DNA of 64,000 nucleotides, taken from positions 4,328,619-4,392,618 of the forward strand of contig NW_015622543.1 of the NCBI RefSeq assembly GCF_000835495.1, in the 5' to 3' direction. Positions 33,962 to 45,035 of this stretch are shown piece after piece. Position numbers and translations under genes: made by a program. The notes under the pieces were generated by a model, which saw only the letters and a list, made by a program, of their open reading frames with translations, ran no database searches and was not told the origin of the DNA. The DNA is from Cladophialophora immunda. Taxonomy: Eukaryota > Ascomycota > Eurotiomycetes > Chaetothyriales > Herpotrichiellaceae. The number at the start of each line of letters is the position of its first letter. Position 1 is the stretch's first letter.

Positions 33962-35056
33962 ATGTCCCAGCAGGCCCGTCAAGTGCCCACGCATTCATCA
34001 TCGCCGTCCAAACCCCCATCGCGGCGGACCACAAGCGGCGGTGGTAGTGGTCTCCCTCCGTCTCAACCGCAACCGCCCACGGCGACTCCAAACGCCCGCA
34101 GCCTCTTGCCCTCTCCGCACTTTGAAGACGACCCCATCGTCGCCTCTCATCAACAGGCCAAGCTCAGACACCGACCGAGCCTCACCCTCAACAACCCCGA
34201 GTACTCGGAGCACGCCGTGGCCGAGTCGGAACACTACAGCCATGGCCTGGCGTCCGCCGCGCATCCGGGCGAGTTGTTGCCCATCCCGTCCTTCCAGCCC
34301 TTCTTCACCTTGATCGAAGACAGCGTCACTAACGAACACCATCACCCCACGGTCCACTACATCTTTGCGGACGATGATGCGGACCTCATCACCGAGGCGG
34401 CGCTGAGGAGCCTCGAGGCCTTGGATCCCACCCAGCGAGCGGAGCAGGGCGGTGCTACATCGGGACGACAGGGGCGGCCCCTTTCACACGCGCAGCAGAC
34501 CCAGCCACCTCGCAGTTCTCAGGACCCGAGCCTGCATCACCAGGACGACAGCATCAACGCACCCCGCCTTCCTCCCCCCGCGGCCGATATGCACGAGCAC
34601 TACATCATCCTCGACGTGCACCCGCAGCCCCGCGCCCAGAACCCAGACGACGCGACCGCCGCAGGCGCAGCTTCTTCGGGCGGCGGCGGTGGCGGTCCGC
34701 TAGGCTATAACTACGAGGTCACGTCCGCGCACAGTCTCAGCGCAGAATGGCAGGTCTTGCGGACCAGCATCTCGGCCGCGCCGACCATTGGGGACGGGCC
34801 GAGTGAGGAAGGAGAAGGGTTGATGCTGCGCATCGAGGGTAGGGGAAACACCCCCGGCGACCTCGCGGCGGGCAAGGAGAGAGACAAGGCCGCCGCCGGA
34901 GACGCCGAGAGGGAGAGCCAGAGGGAGAGGGAGAGGGAGAGCATGGAAGAGATGATTGATCGGTTCCAGCGACGCCTCGATGATATCAGAATGGTCATCG
35001 AGGCCGGGGGGATCAGTGCGCCCGTCGGTGCTGCTGCGCTAGGTGGAGAGGAATGA
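33962..35056 (+). CDS. Uncharacterised protein, probably conserved in filamentous fungi
   Basis: A single exon of 364 aa starts at the ATG in CATGTCCCAG. The first 110 residues and several internal stretches are Ser/Pro/Gln-rich and likely disordered. Ordered-looking islands are FFTLIEDSVTNEHHHPTVHYIFADDD (about 117-142), HYIILDVHPQ (about 216-225) and SLSAEWQVLRTSISAAP (about 258-275). A charged Arg/Glu-rich helix precedes the C-terminus (EEMIDRFQRRLDDIRMVIE). The pattern of conserved-looking islands split by variable linkers suggests a real protein with a discontinuous domain. I do not recognise a family or function. Confidence 0.7.
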   Translation: MSQQARQVPTHSSSPSKPPSRRTTSGGGSGLPPSQPQPPTATPNARSLLPSPHFEDDPIVASHQQAKLRHRPSLTLNNPEYSEHAVAESEHYSHGLASAAHPGELLPIPSFQPFFTLIEDSVTNEHHHPTVHYIFADDDADLITEAALRSLEALDPTQRAEQGGATSGRQGRPLSHAQQTQPPRSSQDPSLHHQDDSINAPRLPPPAADMHEHYIILDVHPQPRAQNPDDATAAGAASSGGGGGGPLGYNYEVTSAHSLSAEWQVLRTSISAAPTIGDGPSEEGEGLMLRIEGRGNTPGDLAAGKERDKAAAGDAERESQRERERESMEEMIDRFQRRLDDIRMVIEAGGISAPVGAAALGGEE

Positions 35057-36042
35057 GGCATCAGAGAGGAAGAATGTGAGAGGTCGACCGAAAGGACAGA
35101 AGGACAGGGGCCTCGTCATAGGAGGAGAGTCGACATTGGAAAAACAACGCTCTTTCGGTCAAGACCAAATCGACAGAATACCCCCCACCAACCACGCACA
35201 TTCCCTTTGACCTTTGAGGTCTGATCCGGCCAGCTGCTTGGAAAGGGGCTATGTTATCTATCGACGACGGAGTTTCAATGGCGCAGACAGGGCCCAATCA
35301 CAATTATTACCATGACACACAGTGCTAGCAGGTGCGCCAGGCGTTGGGAGTCATCTGGTTCCTTACTTAATTACCTCCTTCCTTGCCTACTTACTTAACC
35401 AGCTCCGTCTTTGGTGTGGTTAGATACCCACCTACCTAAGCATCATACATAATCCTGACCTTCGCCCTCGCACGCTGGGTTTCTGGGGGAGCTGGGAGCA
35501 GGGAGAAAGGGGGAGGACGAAGATCATAACACACGCAATAACCGGGGCCAGCGCGGGATTTTGATCGTCTACCACATCCACACTCACTTTCCATACAAGC
35601 ATTCGCCCACAAGACGCTTGTGGTCGGGTCAGTCTGTGAGGGATTTGGAACTTAGGGGCCTGTTTCTACTTCCACTTCCACTTCCACTTCTGCTGCTCCT
35701 CCCCGTTCATTTCCTTCTTGTTTGGCTAGTGTTGCATTCTCAATGAAACCAGTCTATGTAAGTATCCATCCGTCCTTTCTTCCTTGCCGGGTATCCAAAC
35801 AGTCGGTCGATCCCTGCCTCTGTATCAGTCGTTCCATTATGCAAAGAAGCCCACAGATAACAACAGCAACAACAACAACAGAAAGGGGTATCTCTAACAG
35901 TACTCGACTTGAACGCAATGTGATTTCGATTCGTCAGGTTCCAGCAGCAATGTCCCCAAACCTCCGACACCACCACCACCTTGAAAAAATTCCCACTCAT
36001 TGTATCAAAAACAAAACAATGCCGACTCCCCAGGCCATGTGA
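35057..36042. other. Intergenic region between the uncharacterised gene and kinesin-5 3' end
   Basis: About 990 bp. A word-rich stretch of TTACCTA/ACCTACCTA repeats lies near 35360-35440, a TTCCAC repeat near 35668 and a CAACAG tract near 35860-35880. No gene is seen. Confidence 0.5.
35668..35692. repeat. (TTCCAC)n hexanucleotide repeat
   Basis: About four TTCCAC units in tandem in intergenic DNA. Confidence 0.8.
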
Positions 36043-39000
36043 CTAGCCAGGTGGACTGCTTCTCAGCCTCCTCCCTCCGCCCAATGGCCCAATACTTTGA
36101 CTGAAATTCTCCACGCCACCGACTCCCATCCCCGCCAATCCAGCCATCGTACTCCTCGTCACCCTGCCGGGCTTCGCAGTAGGCAGTCTGCTCTCGACAA
36201 TCGCATTAGTCGTTGCGTGCCTCTTGAGTGGTGGCTGTTGACTCCCACTGCCAACGCTCTTGCTGAAGTCCAGCAGTACCGGTTTTTCGTCGTTGCTGGA
36301 CGATGTCATGGATGTTGCTGATGACAATATCGGTCTGTTGCTGTTAATAACATTGATGTCGACTTCCTTCAGCCCAGATTTCTGCTCGTTGACAGGGATC
36401 CCACTTGCGGTGCCTTGTGTTTGCGATAGCGATATCGTAGATGTCTGGACCGTGGGATTCTCAACGTCGGTGAAGATCTTGGTCTTGCTTGGACTCGGTA
36501 GCTTCGAAGGCGATGATGGTCCTTTACGTGGGGATGCTTGTTTCCTAGGCGAACGGCCAGGCGTCTTTACTGATGAAGGCGTCTTGGTAATGAGGGCAGG
36601 GTCAGGTAAGCCTCGCAACCTGGCGATGATGGACTCGTGGTTTTCGGTTCGTGGCAGACGTGTCGGATAATTCCACTCTCTCTTTTGTGGCGTCTCTCCA
36701 GTTGGAATGTAATCGGCCAGGGTTGCTTCTGACAGTTCTGCCTTCATTTCCTGGAGTGGGTGCCTTACTTCTTCCTCCAATGACACAAAAAGTCTGTCGA
36801 TGTCTGCACGGTGTTTCTCCTGTTCTCCCGTAAAGGCTCCAAACACCTCGCGGCACAGCTCCGACTCCTTCTCAAGACTGCTAAAGCCTTCCTGGGCATG
36901 GGATGCAGCATTGCTCAAGGACTGTAAGCGTTCAGCATGATGACTGTCATTCTGCAATCGAGCTCTCGTCACAAATTCGTCCAGGGCTCCCATTTGAGTT
37001 GACATCTGCGTAAGCTGAGCGTCGACAATTTTGACCGTTTCCTCGTGGACGGCCTTTGTGGATTTTTGTATGGCCAAGTTTCGAGCACTCACTGCCTACA
37101 AGATGTTAGCCTCGAACCAAGCTGAAGTTGTGCTGTGCTTACCGTCCAGTCACCCTTCATCTTACCCTTCAATTCGTCCTTTGCCGTGACTACCAGCGTC
37201 ATCAGGTCCTTGCCTTGAGCTGTCCACCTGTCCATCCCATCTCGATAAGACTTGTCAGCGCTTTCGAATTGCTCTGTCGCTTCAACAAGGTGTGATTGAA
37301 CATTATTCAATCTACCCGACAGTCTCTGTTCCTGTTGTTGATGTGACGAGTCAATCAGTTTCAAGATCTGCTCCTTGAGCTTCTCTTTCTCCTCCTCGGC
37401 AGTCTTTCTCTCCTCGTCCCTGATGGCTTCGAGCTGGGTAGAGGCGGTAAGTGATGCCTCAATGTTGGTGCGACTTGCTCCTTGGAGCGCCGACGACAAG
37501 GCTTCAATTTCCTCTCGTTGCACTGTCAATTGCTTGATAAGGTCATCGAACATCGCCTTGAAGTCTTTTCCGAGCCCACTGTAAGACGAATGTAGCTGTG
37601 TATGAAACTGTTCCAGCTCCGAGATCACCTCTGCAGATATTTTTGCAGCTGCCTGGGATAGACCTTGGAGGCCTTCGCTGAGGTTGTCCTTGACATTCTC
37701 ACGTAGATCTTTGATCTCCTCGAGGACATTATTCATAGAATCTCTAGCCTGCGCCGACTGGTTTTCGACACCAGCACAATCTTCAGCCAGCTGGGAGGAC
37801 TTCTCCTGAGAGAGTTGCGCAGAAGTCTCCAAGCGCGCCATTTCGGTCGCTATCAAAGACTCGATTCGGCGAGAGCTTGCAGCGGCGGCCTCTGCATGTG
37901 CCGCATGAAAGCTTTCGATACGCCCGTCAACCAGTCCACAGACATCCATGACCCGGTGGAGAGAAGAGCTCCATGACTCGCGGTTGTGAGAGTGAAGGAC
38001 GGAGTGCCGCCTGAGCTTGGCTTGCAGACCATCAATATCCTTTAGCGAGTCACCAACAGTCGTGACCAGCTCAGTCCCAATGCCGAATAAAGTCTCCTCT
38101 GTCACTTCGTGTGCTTCGCGAAGTGCAGTCTCCTCCGCGAGCAGCCTTTCTGTGTCCGCGAGAACAGCTGCAGTCTTTTCAAGCACATCTTTTGTGCTCT
38201 CTAAGGTGGCTCGGGTCCCTTCATTATCTCGCTTCAGCATCGTGAAGTTGTTGGTCAAGCTGAAGAGCTCCTGGACTTTGTTGCGTAAACTGACCTCCAT
38301 CGTTTCGATCCGAGCCTTCTGTTCCTCGCTCAGTATCCTTCTGGACTCACTCTCCACCGTAATTTCCTCGTACTGCTCGTTGGTGAGATAGACGCCGTTC
38401 CGTTGTCTTGTGGCAATCAATTCGCTCTTGAGCTTTTCAATTTCGACGGTGAACTCTTTCAGCAAAGTTTTCTTGGATATCATTGAGTTGACTTGCGGTT
38501 TGTTTCGAATATTCTTCGCACGGAAAGCATAGTCTAGAGTCGAAATGGTCTCTTCGAGATTGCTTTTTGCTGGTGAAACTGTAGCAATGATACATGTCTT
38601 TGTTCTTCCGCCCAGTGAGTCTTGTAGCAATCTTGTCAGTTTCGATTCTCGGTATGGAATATGCGAGCTTTTGTCCACCAGAGCATTGATCACTCTTCCT
38701 AGAGTCAATAAGCTCTTGTTGATGAGTCCGGCTTCCGCGGCTCTTTTGTTCTCCGCGCCACTTCTTTGGATGTTCTCACTGCCAGCCAAATCAACAAGGT
38801 TGAGTTTTCCAGAGCAGATGTAATCTTCGCCTGTGTTGTTAGGTTTCTTCACATATGTGGTAATGGTGAAGACGGTATGACTTCGAGAGCTGAGGTCATT
38901 GCATTTGGTAGCTGCAACTTGACGCCTGTGGCTGCCCTCCCGTAGAAGCTTGATGCCCGCCGCTGCATTCTTAATGTGCGACTCTTCCATGCCCTGAACC

Positions 39001-39719
39001 ACCGTAGCGGAATGGCTCTTCCTGCTGGCATCATCGAAGATCTTCAGCTTGACGGAATCGTCCGGCGACAGTAAATCCCTCAGTTCCTCGTTGTATAGCT
39101 CGATGAATGAACATTTCACCGAGCACTCCACCTCGTCTGCCTCCAGTTTCTGGAACAGTGAGTAGAGTACTCGAGGGATAATGCCGGCTGCATCGGATAA
39201 CAGTCCCAGGGTGTCTGTCATGTCACCCGACATTGTATATGTTTTGCCTGTCCCCGTCTGGCCATAGGCGAATATTGTGCAATTGTAGCCTGTCAGCATT
39301 TCGTTCAATATGGGCGCCACGACGTCGTCGAAAATGATGGCCTGGTCCGCCGCAGGAGAAAACACCTTGTCGAAATAGTAGGTCTTGTTGCTGATTGCAT
39401 TGGGCCCCATCGACAGTTCAACAGTCTTTCCTCGGACTCCACTGGTTGATACCACCACCCCGCTGTTTTCTCGAACTTCTCTCGCGCTTCGACCTCGACA
39501 TCGTACCACGACATGGATGTTTGTTTCCTCGCCATGGTCTTGGTCAAAATCCCTCTCTTTTCTTTTAGTGCCCGCGTTAGAGGCACCGCTCGAGGATAAT
39601 GATTCTGCGGGGGAAGGAGCGCGACCGGTTATTGAAGGATAGTGTGCCACATGCGGTCTCGGCGGTGGGCGCATTGAGGTTCTGGTGCCAGGATGGGCAA
39701 GACGCTGCGATCCCGACAT
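36043..39719 (-). CDS. bimC: Kinesin-5 mitotic motor (BimC/Cut7/Eg5 type)
   Basis: Kinesin-5 is a homotetrameric plus-end motor that slides antiparallel microtubules apart to build the bipolar spindle. Two exons, 39719-37143 and 37095-36043, are joined over a 47-bp intron to give 1209 aa. The N-terminal motor domain (about residues 70-430) has the nucleotide motifs GQTGTGKTYT, NDLSSRSHTV and LVDLAGSE, and the conserved YRESKLTRLLQDSLGG. The family neck and a long coiled-coil stalk follow. The C-terminal tail contains the BimC box, PTGETPQKREWNYPT, with the CDK-site Thr at about residue 994, which identifies the subfamily. An in-frame ATG 147 bp upstream (39866) would add 49 residues without family resemblance, so I prefer 39719. 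It is divergent from the PHAF1 gene. Confidence 0.95.
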
Positions 39720-40117
39720 GTTGGTGCAGGAAGCGGCGGGTGATAGCAGATGGAGTGTTATTGAGCGTGCGGAAGCTGCATTTGGAAATGCTTGCCATAT
39801 AACAAGGTACCAGGGTTGGAAACAAGGATATGAATTTGGCGGAGCGATGCTTCCATCCACCAGCAAAACGAAACAGGACGCAATGTAAACAATGCCGAGG
39901 CGCTAAAGTTGTGGGTCCCGACACGTGATTCGGCCCCAGAATACTGGTCTCGGATTGGTCCATCCACCGGCCCAACCACGTCGACACTATTCTGACTCCC
40001 TTGTGACTTGTCTTCTATTCTTGTTCGCCGTGATCACCAGGTTAAATATCACAAAGACCTTCACTCAGCAGGCGCTTCCTCATCCTCCTCCTCCTCTCCC
40101 GGCATGCTACCTTCACC
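39720..40117. promoter_or_regulatory. Shared divergent promoter of kinesin-5 and PHAF1-like genes
   Basis: Only 398 bp separate the two start codons, so the promoters must overlap. A CACGTGAT motif lies at 39922-39929, the same word that forms a cluster near 30632. A CCTCCT pyrimidine tract lies just before the PHAF1 ATG. Confidence 0.6.
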
Positions 40118-41708
40118 ATGACGGAAACCGCCTCCAAGGCTGCTTTTCAGATCCAGCCAGAAAGGGGCATTAGTTGGATAAGTATGTGTATATCTCGCTC
40201 AGCAGCGGGTCGTGCTAACTGCATCAGCTCTTGGGTCTTCTATCTACAGCATATTAACGAGGCTGAAAGCGTCGCCACAGATCTATCCAGGTCTCGAGTT
40301 GTCCTATTCCGCTTCAGAGCCAATCACGCAACCAGTCGTTCTCAGTCTTCCTTGTAATGGACTGAGGCTCCGGTTCGACGGTCCAGACCAGCGGCTACGG
40401 TTAATCGAGGTTCTGGACTTTTCCCTCAGCACTTTTGTTTATAAAAACACAGATCTGGTCCGCCGAGTTAAGGGTTCGGACGACATCAGCCAAGATGAAG
40501 GCTCCTCTAGCGGGCCCACCTTTCGACATGTCTATAATCGTCTCTTTGGACCAACGTATGCCGGAGAATACATTGCTCCAGAGCCCAGTCTTTCGGAGGG
40601 CACCTACGTGCTCTCGTATCCAGGACTGGCATTTACCTTCCCCGTGAAGCATAAATCCTGGTCCGAAAAAGTTGATTTTGTGTCAATTTTGTCGTCCAAT
40701 GCAACTGGGTCGGCAGTGTCCATGGCCGTCTTCTCCGGGTCTTCGTGGACAGAAGCAAGATCAAATTTGTATACGAGACCTCCAACATATCCTCGATCAC
40801 CAACGCTTGTTGGCAAGTCTGTTGAAACGGTGCCAGACGAGATCGAGGAGGTGAGAGTGTTCGGAGGTGGCAGACTTGAACTGCTGCGGAGGGCCTCTCC
40901 GCCCATGGCCATCACATTGAGTGAAACAACACCTCAAGATCTCGTGGCGGAGCTGGGGCCTCCTGATGCCATATATCGTAAGAATGATAGGCGGATTTCG
41001 ATTCATGCTACCGGCAACCCTGCGAATCGGCGGCGGCCTAGCATGTCTCCGGGGCTCGATCCTCAGGCGCTGGACACGGACCAGTCTTCGATCCAAAGCT
41101 ATACCGAAGAATCAGACTTCGATCCCGAGCTGGAGGAAGATAGAGCAGATTCATCCAGTGATGAGTGTTTCTACAACTACTTTACGCACGGATTTGACAT
41201 CCTAATATCATCCCCAGCCGCAAGATCTCCAGCTTTTCCGGATTCGACGACCAGCGAGAGCTCTGGTTCGTCCAGCGCGCAACTGGTCGCCACGAAGGTC
41301 TTCTTACATGGCAACATCCCTGGCTCGTTCGCTTTCAATCGCCACCGAAGAAGTCGCTGGGTGATACGTACGCGGGGGGAAGCCCGAGGGCCGATCCTGA
41401 CTTCAGAAATGGCATTCTCCGAAATATCTGGGGCTCTGAAAGAAGTGTGGCACGAGACTTACAAAGACGAGGACGAGGAGAAGCAAATGCAGCGAGGGAT
41501 GGTCCTCAACAGGGGGTGGGGGGAGAGTCCAGAGAGCTCAATAGAGCTGCTGGGCGATCTCGAGGAGAGCCCGAATCGAGAAAAGGCCGACGACCACAGC
41601 ACAGCCGATGCTGGAGGGGTGATGGGCAACACGGAGCTGTTTGGCTTTCCGGGGATGTTGTTTGAGGTGCTGAAGAACGACACAGTCAGCTGTCTGACGG
41701 TATTTTAG
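40118..41708 (+). CDS. PHAF1/UPF0183-family protein
   Basis: Two exons, 40118-40181 and 40228-41708, join over a 46-bp intron to give 514 aa. Characteristic segments are GISWITLGSSIYSILTRLK at the N-terminus, LRLRFDGPDQRLRLIEV, GPTYAGEYIAPEPSLSEGTYVLSYPGL (split by my reading into the conserved GPTYPGxY and GxLSYPGLxF elements), TPQDLVAELGPPDAIYRKND and the Cys/Phe/Tyr stretch CFYNYFTHGFDILI. This order is that of the UPF0183 family. The human member C16orf70 (PHAF1) associates with phagophores during autophagy. Role in fungi is not established, so the function is by homology only. The C-terminal region is acidic. Confidence 0.86.
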
Positions 41709-42377
41709 AGGGACCCAGCACAGAGGCGTGAATCCAGAGCCGGTTTCCCACAGAGCGAGGATCTAGTAGTGCTGGGTAGACATTTACAGAATCTGGATAC
41801 CTGGATAACACTGAGGACCTTGGGCTGTACCAGCTGCGGCGCAGTCAGTTCGGGCACAAAGCGGAGAAGATGCCGAAGTCCAGGGCTGATTCGCTCACCC
41901 GCAGTTTGTCTGCGTCCCGCTTCCCGTCCTGCGCAGTCCAACCTCCGATCCTCTTGATTCCCACCCACTGCCACCCACCGCACAACAACTTGAACTCATT
42001 CTCTTAGTCTTCACGCGAAGCTGGACTCTTCTTCACTCCGCAAGCCTGCACTGTAGATGCATCCTCATATGACCCCGATCGGCTGCCGCATTTCGGCATC
42101 AAACCATTCCTAGCGAAGATGCGCACCTATCCTTACTGCTTGCTCTCCGCCACAAACACAACCACAACCGGTATTGCCTGCGCCCTGACTCCCTTGCCCT
42201 CGCCTCTCTGCCGCAACCTCTTTGTGGCCTTGCGTATCACTAATATATCACTGGGAAAATGCAGTCGTAGCGCCCGGCTACCGCACCTTCCAAAGTTCGC
42301 GCAGATGAATCTTTAAAATTTCCCCTTATACCAACACATCGACACCCGATCCAACCCAGATTCACAAGCGGCAAACC
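41709..42377. other. Intergenic region between PHAF1-like and Nmd4-like genes
   Basis: About 670 bp. No gene is seen. It contains the promoter of the downstream gene. Confidence 0.5.
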
Positions 42378-43705
42378 ATGAAAATGTCCGAAAACAACGT
42401 CATCCGTTGTCTTGTAGACGACACGGCCTTGACCAGGAACCTCGAGGAGATCGAGAGCTGGGTCTCCCAGGGCCTTATTATTCTTGTTGTGCCCTTGTAC
42501 AGTATAGGCGCCCGTGTCGCATATCCTCAGTGTCCCGCTAATCGGCTACAGCGCTCTCTCGCCTGAATGTCTTGAAGAAGGATTCTTCACAAATTGGCGT
42601 CAGTGCGCGTAAAGCTGTCAAGTTCCTTGACCGCAGCACTTCGTCCCGCGGCGATTTACGACACGACCCAGTCATCCTCCAGGGTCCCGACGACCAATAC
42701 CCGACATGGGCTGAGGTGGAGGCACACTACACAAATGAAAGCATGAAGACTGCTGGGATGAACGAAGGAGAAGATTCAATCCCGATCCTGGACACCAAAC
42801 AGGAGAAGGACTCGGAAATTCCCTTCAAGGTCAGCGCAGGCGCGGCAGGCCCATTGTCGCAAGTTCTCTTGGACAAACTCAACTTTGCGAAAGAACCAGC
42901 GACTATGTCACCCGGCTCCACGCCACCTTTGTCGCCCTCTTCCTCTGGACCGCAGAGCTCTAAGACCAGCCCGGAGGTCAAGTCTGCTACCATAATCAGT
43001 CACGATCAGACACCTGTCCCACCATCGCTCAAGTCTCTTCTTAACCCCGTGGTCTGGTATGTACATGAGAAGAAGGCTCCTGCCGATGCAGGCCTCGTCT
43101 TCCTTACGAACTCAGCTGACACTATGCACCTCGCGCGGGACTTTGGTGTCCCTACCAAAAACATCCACCAACTAAGGAGTGCTCTGGGCTTGGGAGAAAA
43201 TGAACCCGCCGCGCCAGAAAATCCTAAGAAGGACAAGGCGAAAAGATCATCCAATGCGGAGCCGAAGACCCTTTTCAGCTACGATGACGTCGAGAGTGAC
43301 GAGGAGGAAGTTGTCTTCAAGCCAAGAGGTCGAGGTTCAACACGCGGAGCACAGACTTCGCGAGGTACCGGCGCAGGGAGCATCCGCAGTCGAGGAGGAA
43401 ATACGCGGTCTCCACGAACCTCCTTCAGCACCCCGGCGCAGTCGGCGCAGTCGGCGCAGAACAAGCCGCAAATTCCAGTGGAGGAGATCGACCCAGATTC
43501 ATTTGACCGCGGCAGCTTCGCTCGGGGCAGCACACCGCTCGTCAATACTAGCAACCATGTCCCAAACCAGTTCAGCAGTGGTCGGGGAGCCTACCGCGGA
43601 AACTATGGCCGCGGAGGGGGACGAGGATCGAACCTGAACCGTGGCTACAGCAATGGATTCGAACGTGGATCGACCCGCGGCAGAGGTCGGTTGTTCGTCC
43701 CTTAG
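42378..43705 (+). CDS. NMD4: PIN-domain protein, Nmd4-like, with RGG-rich C-terminus
   Basis: Nmd4 is a PIN-domain partner of Upf1 in yeast nonsense-mediated mRNA decay. Two exons, 42378-42501 and 42552-43705, join over a 50-bp intron to give 425 aa; a second Met six bases on would give 423. The N-terminus reads CLVDDTALTRNLEEIESW and VPLYTLSRLNVLKK, then ARKAVKFLDR, matching the first strand and helices of the Nmd4 PIN fold, with the Asp of VDD at the position of the first metal ligand. The rest of the fold appears after an insertion, in VWYVHEKKAPADAGLVFLTN (about residues 220-240) and DFGVPTKNIHQL. An acidic patch (YDDVESDEEEVVF) precedes a C-terminal RGG/RG-rich tail ending GSTRGRGRLFVP, typical of RNA-binding proteins. 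Yeast Nmd4 lacks this tail, so the fungus-specific extension is inferred to add RNA contact. Confidence 0.78.
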
Positions 43706-45035
43706 ACACTCCTGCCGCTGTTGTGGACGTTTGATATCTACAACAGCACGAGCAAACCCAATTCCACTTATTGGCAGGAGCCGAAACCAACCAGAGGTTC
43801 ACACCTCGATGCTTGAACCAGGTATTTGCGAATCGCACAACAGGCATGCGGTTCGTCCGATGGGGTTTCCGACACGGTCAAGCACAGACACAAGATCCAC
43901 GAGCTGGGTCTACAGTTTTGCAGGCGTCACTACTTTTCCGTTTGGGCTTGGATCATTGTTCAGCACTTTCCGGTCAAGACATCTTGGTGGTTGGAAGATG
44001 GATCAGTAGTTCCGAACACGAGGACGAATGCGATGGGGAGCAGAGCTGAGGAGTGCACAGAGGAGCCTCTTGACGTTTCTACACGGAGGAAAGGTCGGTC
44101 AGGTGGATCCGGCCTTTATGCCTGGCCTTTTGGCACCACCACACGCTCATTTCAATCAGCCATGTCTCGTATCGACGCCAGCTGGAGTTGTGAAACAGAC
44201 CTGTGAAGGGAAATCGACAGAGGTTGGCACGCTCATTCAGCTGCGGAGCCTTATCACGACAGGCGTTGTCGATGTGCACGGCTGCGATATCTTTTACTTT
44301 CCTTTTTTCTTACCTTCATTTCTACTGGCACCGACAAGTTCACGTATGTCGAATATGCATCCTTTTGTATAGCAATGGCATGCACATCTTATTGGCTATG
44401 TGAGAAGCGCATGAGGCGCGAGGCGCAATGCGCAATAGGAAAACGCAGCTTCCGTAAGCAGCCCTGCATAGAACCGCATCCACACCACGGCTTTACCAGC
44501 CTCTCTCCTCCCTCCACCATCCTCCATCCACCATCCCTTTCTCATCTCCCGCGCTGAGACCTCAGCTGCATCGGGCATTCTTCTCCTTCCAGATTTCGAC
44601 CAGTCACCAGTTAGCACACTTGACGAACCTTGCTGGGCCCACGCCCGCGGAACTCAGATGGCTCCAATCCTGCCGCGTGATCCCGCATTGGTCCAGATTC
44701 AAAATAATAACCTCGACCTCCCTTCTGCTTTGGATCTGGCCTTCGTTGACTGCTTCTTTCTTCACTTCGCCTCTGCCAGCTGACCTCGAGTCTTATTGCA
44801 GATCGATCGCCGAATCTACATCTGCAAGGCCATAGCACCAATGCAATAATGGACGTTCGCCTATGAAGTGAATACTGCTCATCTCCCAAAGCCCAGGCAT
44901 TTCCCATGTACCGCGGAGAAAGCGTATATCAGTCTTACCGAATACTTCCACCGCCCCTGGCACTCCACGTCACAAAGACCATTTCGTGACACACATTTAC
45001 TCCAAAAGCCGCCCCTTTCCCCCCGCAAAGAGGCA
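43706..45035. other. Intergenic region upstream of the SSU1-like gene
   Basis: About 1.3 kb with short frames only. A pyrimidine-rich tract (44505-44560) lies in the likely promoter of the SSU1-like gene. No gene is seen. Confidence 0.5.

Noticed and set aside
39720..39866. Upstream in-frame ATG of kinesin-5 giving 49 extra residues
   Set aside because: The extra residues resemble translated leader sequence, not a kinesin N-terminus, and would take up most of the short divergent promoter.
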